A DNA stretch of 6,324 bases from CAWEHQ01 sp051001995 (lineage in GTDB: Bacteria > Actinomycetota > Thermoleophilia > Solirubrobacterales > Thermoleophilaceae), in the NCBI GenBank assembly GCA_051001995.1, contig JBPCMT010000154.1, forward strand, positions 1 to 6,324, in the 5' to 3' direction. Below are positions 5,261 to 6,324 of this stretch, one piece after another. The position numbers and the translations under genes are program-made. The notes beneath the pieces were generated by a model. That model searched no databases. It was not told the DNA's origin and saw only the letters and a list, made by a program, of their open reading frames with translations. How positions within the stretch are numbered: the stretch's first letter is position 1; every line of letters starts with the position of its first letter.

Positions 5261-6324
5261 CTACCGGAAGGCGATCAGGCGGATCGGCCCCTCGGCCTTG
5301 AGGTGGCCGTTCATCACGATGAACTCGTCGCGCCCGTCGCCGTCGTGATCGATCGCGGTGACGTAATCACCCTCCCCGCGGGTCGTCTGGGCCATGTCGA
5401 GCCTGTCGAAGTCCGACCCGCCGCGCCTGTTGAGCAGCATCAGGTCCGGCCGGTCCTTGTCGATTGGGCCGCTCTGGACGACGTACAGATCGGCGAGCCG
5501 ATCGCCGTTCACGCGGCCGGCGGCCAGGTACTCGCCGCCCCTGACCTCGCGGCTGAAGCTCGGTCTGCCGAAGCGCGTCCCGCGTTGGGGGGTCACCGTC
5601 AGCCGCCCCTCGGCCAGGCGAGCGAGGTCCGGGCGGCCGCGTCCGTCGATGTTCGCGAACAGCGCCGCCTCGCACGGGTCCGCTAGGCCGAGCGGCCTCG
5701 TCACGTCGGAAAAGACGCGCCCGCCGGCGTTGCGAAAGAGGTAGAGGCGCTGCTCGCCGCAGACGAGCAGGTCCTTGAAGCCGTCGTTGTTGTAGTCCAC
5801 GGCCTGAATCGTCTTGCCGCCGACCTGCTTGTTCAGCCCGTACTCGGGCGCCGGGCGAAAGCTCTGCCCGCCCTCGTTGATGAACAGCTTGTTCTTCGAC
5901 TGCTTGCCGTCGGTGCGGGGGAACTGGTTGCCGACGTAGAGGTCGAGGAACCCATCCCCGTTGACGTCGATGAAGGTCGTGTCGCGGCCGCGCCCGCGCC
6001 GGTCCTCGACGCCGTACGCGGTGGACTCGTTGACGAACTCGCCGTTGCGCTGCTGCATCCACAGCTCGTTGGGCCGCAGGCCGGAGCCGCGCTCGCCGCC
6101 GACCGTGCAGTAGAGGTCCTTGCGGCCGTTTCGATCGACGTCGCCCCACGTGCAGTCGTGGCGGTCAGCCTTGGGGAAGGACTCCGGGCCGGTGTCCACC
6201 CTCTCGAAGCGCCCGCCGACGTTGCGGTGGAGCGTCCCCCCGGCGGGCTCGTAGTGGCGGTTGACGAAGACGTCGTCGCGGCCGTCGTTGTCGTAGTCGG
6301 CCACCTCCGCGGACCACGTGTGCG
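5261..6324 (-). CDS. FG-GAP/VCBS repeat beta-propeller protein (5'-truncated by window edge)
   Basis: C-terminal 354 residues of a probable secreted or surface protein. The frame stays open to the right edge (HTWSAE precedes the GTG at 6304), so the true start and any signal peptide lie outside. Numbered from that GTG, seven Ca-binding-loop repeats of the DxDxDGxxD type occur: DYDNDGRDD (3), DVDRNGRKD (55), DVNGDGFLD (113), DYNNDGFKD (170), NIDGRGRPD (218), RVNGDRLAD (264) and DHDGDGRDE (319). They are 46-58 residues apart, which suits a seven-bladed integrin-alpha-like propeller. Blades 5 and 6 have lost calcium-ligand acidic residues. The LDLYVGNQ and LFINEGGQSF segments recall the CRTAC1/ASPIC-like group of VCBS proteins. 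No catalytic domain is visible; such proteins usually bind ligands or surfaces, and the partner here is unknown. It converges on hisC and seems unrelated to it. The TAG stop is at 5263-5261. Confidence 0.9.
   Translation of the reverse strand, partial: HTWSAEVADYDNDGRDDVFVNRHYEPAGGTLHRNVGGRFERVDTGPESFPKADRHDCTWGDVDRNGRKDLYCTVGGERGSGLRPNELWMQQRNGEFVNESTAYGVEDRRGRGRDTTFIDVNGDGFLDLYVGNQFPRTDGKQSKNKLFINEGGQSFRPAPEYGLNKQVGGKTIQAVDYNNDGFKDLLVCGEQRLYLFRNAGGRVFSDVTRPLGLADPCEAALFANIDGRGRPDLARLAEGRLTVTPQRGTRFGRPSFSREVRGGEYLAAGRVNGDRLADLYVVQSGPIDKDRPDLMLLNRRGGSDFDRLDMAQTTRGEGDYVTAIDHDGDGRDEFIVMNGHLKAEGPIRLIAFR

Overview
The window is a roughly 70% G+C, gene-dense stretch of chromosome. Protein composition (Arg/Ala/Asp/Glu-rich, strong third-position G/C), several GTG starts, a PASTA-kinase remnant, and an AroH-type chorismate mutase beside an HisC-type aminotransferase all point to an actinobacterium. 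The resemblance of several proteins to Thermoleophilia/Solirubrobacterales homologues is from memory, and no search was run. I see no rRNA, tRNA, CRISPR array, insertion sequence or phage gene.

Layout, left to right. (1) 42-452 (+): a small GNAT-like conserved protein whose last third is doubtful. (2) 512-1366 (+): a leishmanolysin-type (M8-like) zinc metallopeptidase with a complete metzincin site but no signal peptide, behind the only strong Shine-Dalgarno in the window. (3) 1399-2382 (-): rlmN, the radical-SAM methyltransferase for 23S rRNA A2503. (4) 2454-3188 (+): an RsuA/RluB-family rRNA pseudouridine synthase, divergent from rlmN across 71 bp. (5) 3201-3651 (-): a broken PASTA serine/threonine kinase. 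The N-lobe is intact, and is followed directly, in another frame, by the linker and the terminal PASTA domain; the catalytic C-lobe and membrane segment are gone. (6) 3732-4100 (+): aroH, chorismate mutase with every active-site residue. (7) 4126-5226 (+): an HisC-family PLP aminotransferase, 25 bp after aroH. (8) 5261-6324 (-): an FG-GAP/VCBS propeller protein that runs off the right edge.

How they fit together. aroH and hisC form a small operon suited to making prephenate and transaminating the phenylalanine/tyrosine precursors. rlmN and rluB are housekeeping 23S rRNA modifiers sharing a divergent control region. The kinase remnant and aroH diverge from an 80-bp gap in which each start codon has a -10-like hexamer 6-8 bp upstream, suggesting leaderless transcripts. 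hisC and the propeller gene converge on a 34-bp gap holding a G+C-rich hairpin. I do not find a clearly new multi-gene system. The points most worth checking are the gutted kinase, the leaderless metzincin and the frame switch in the first gene.
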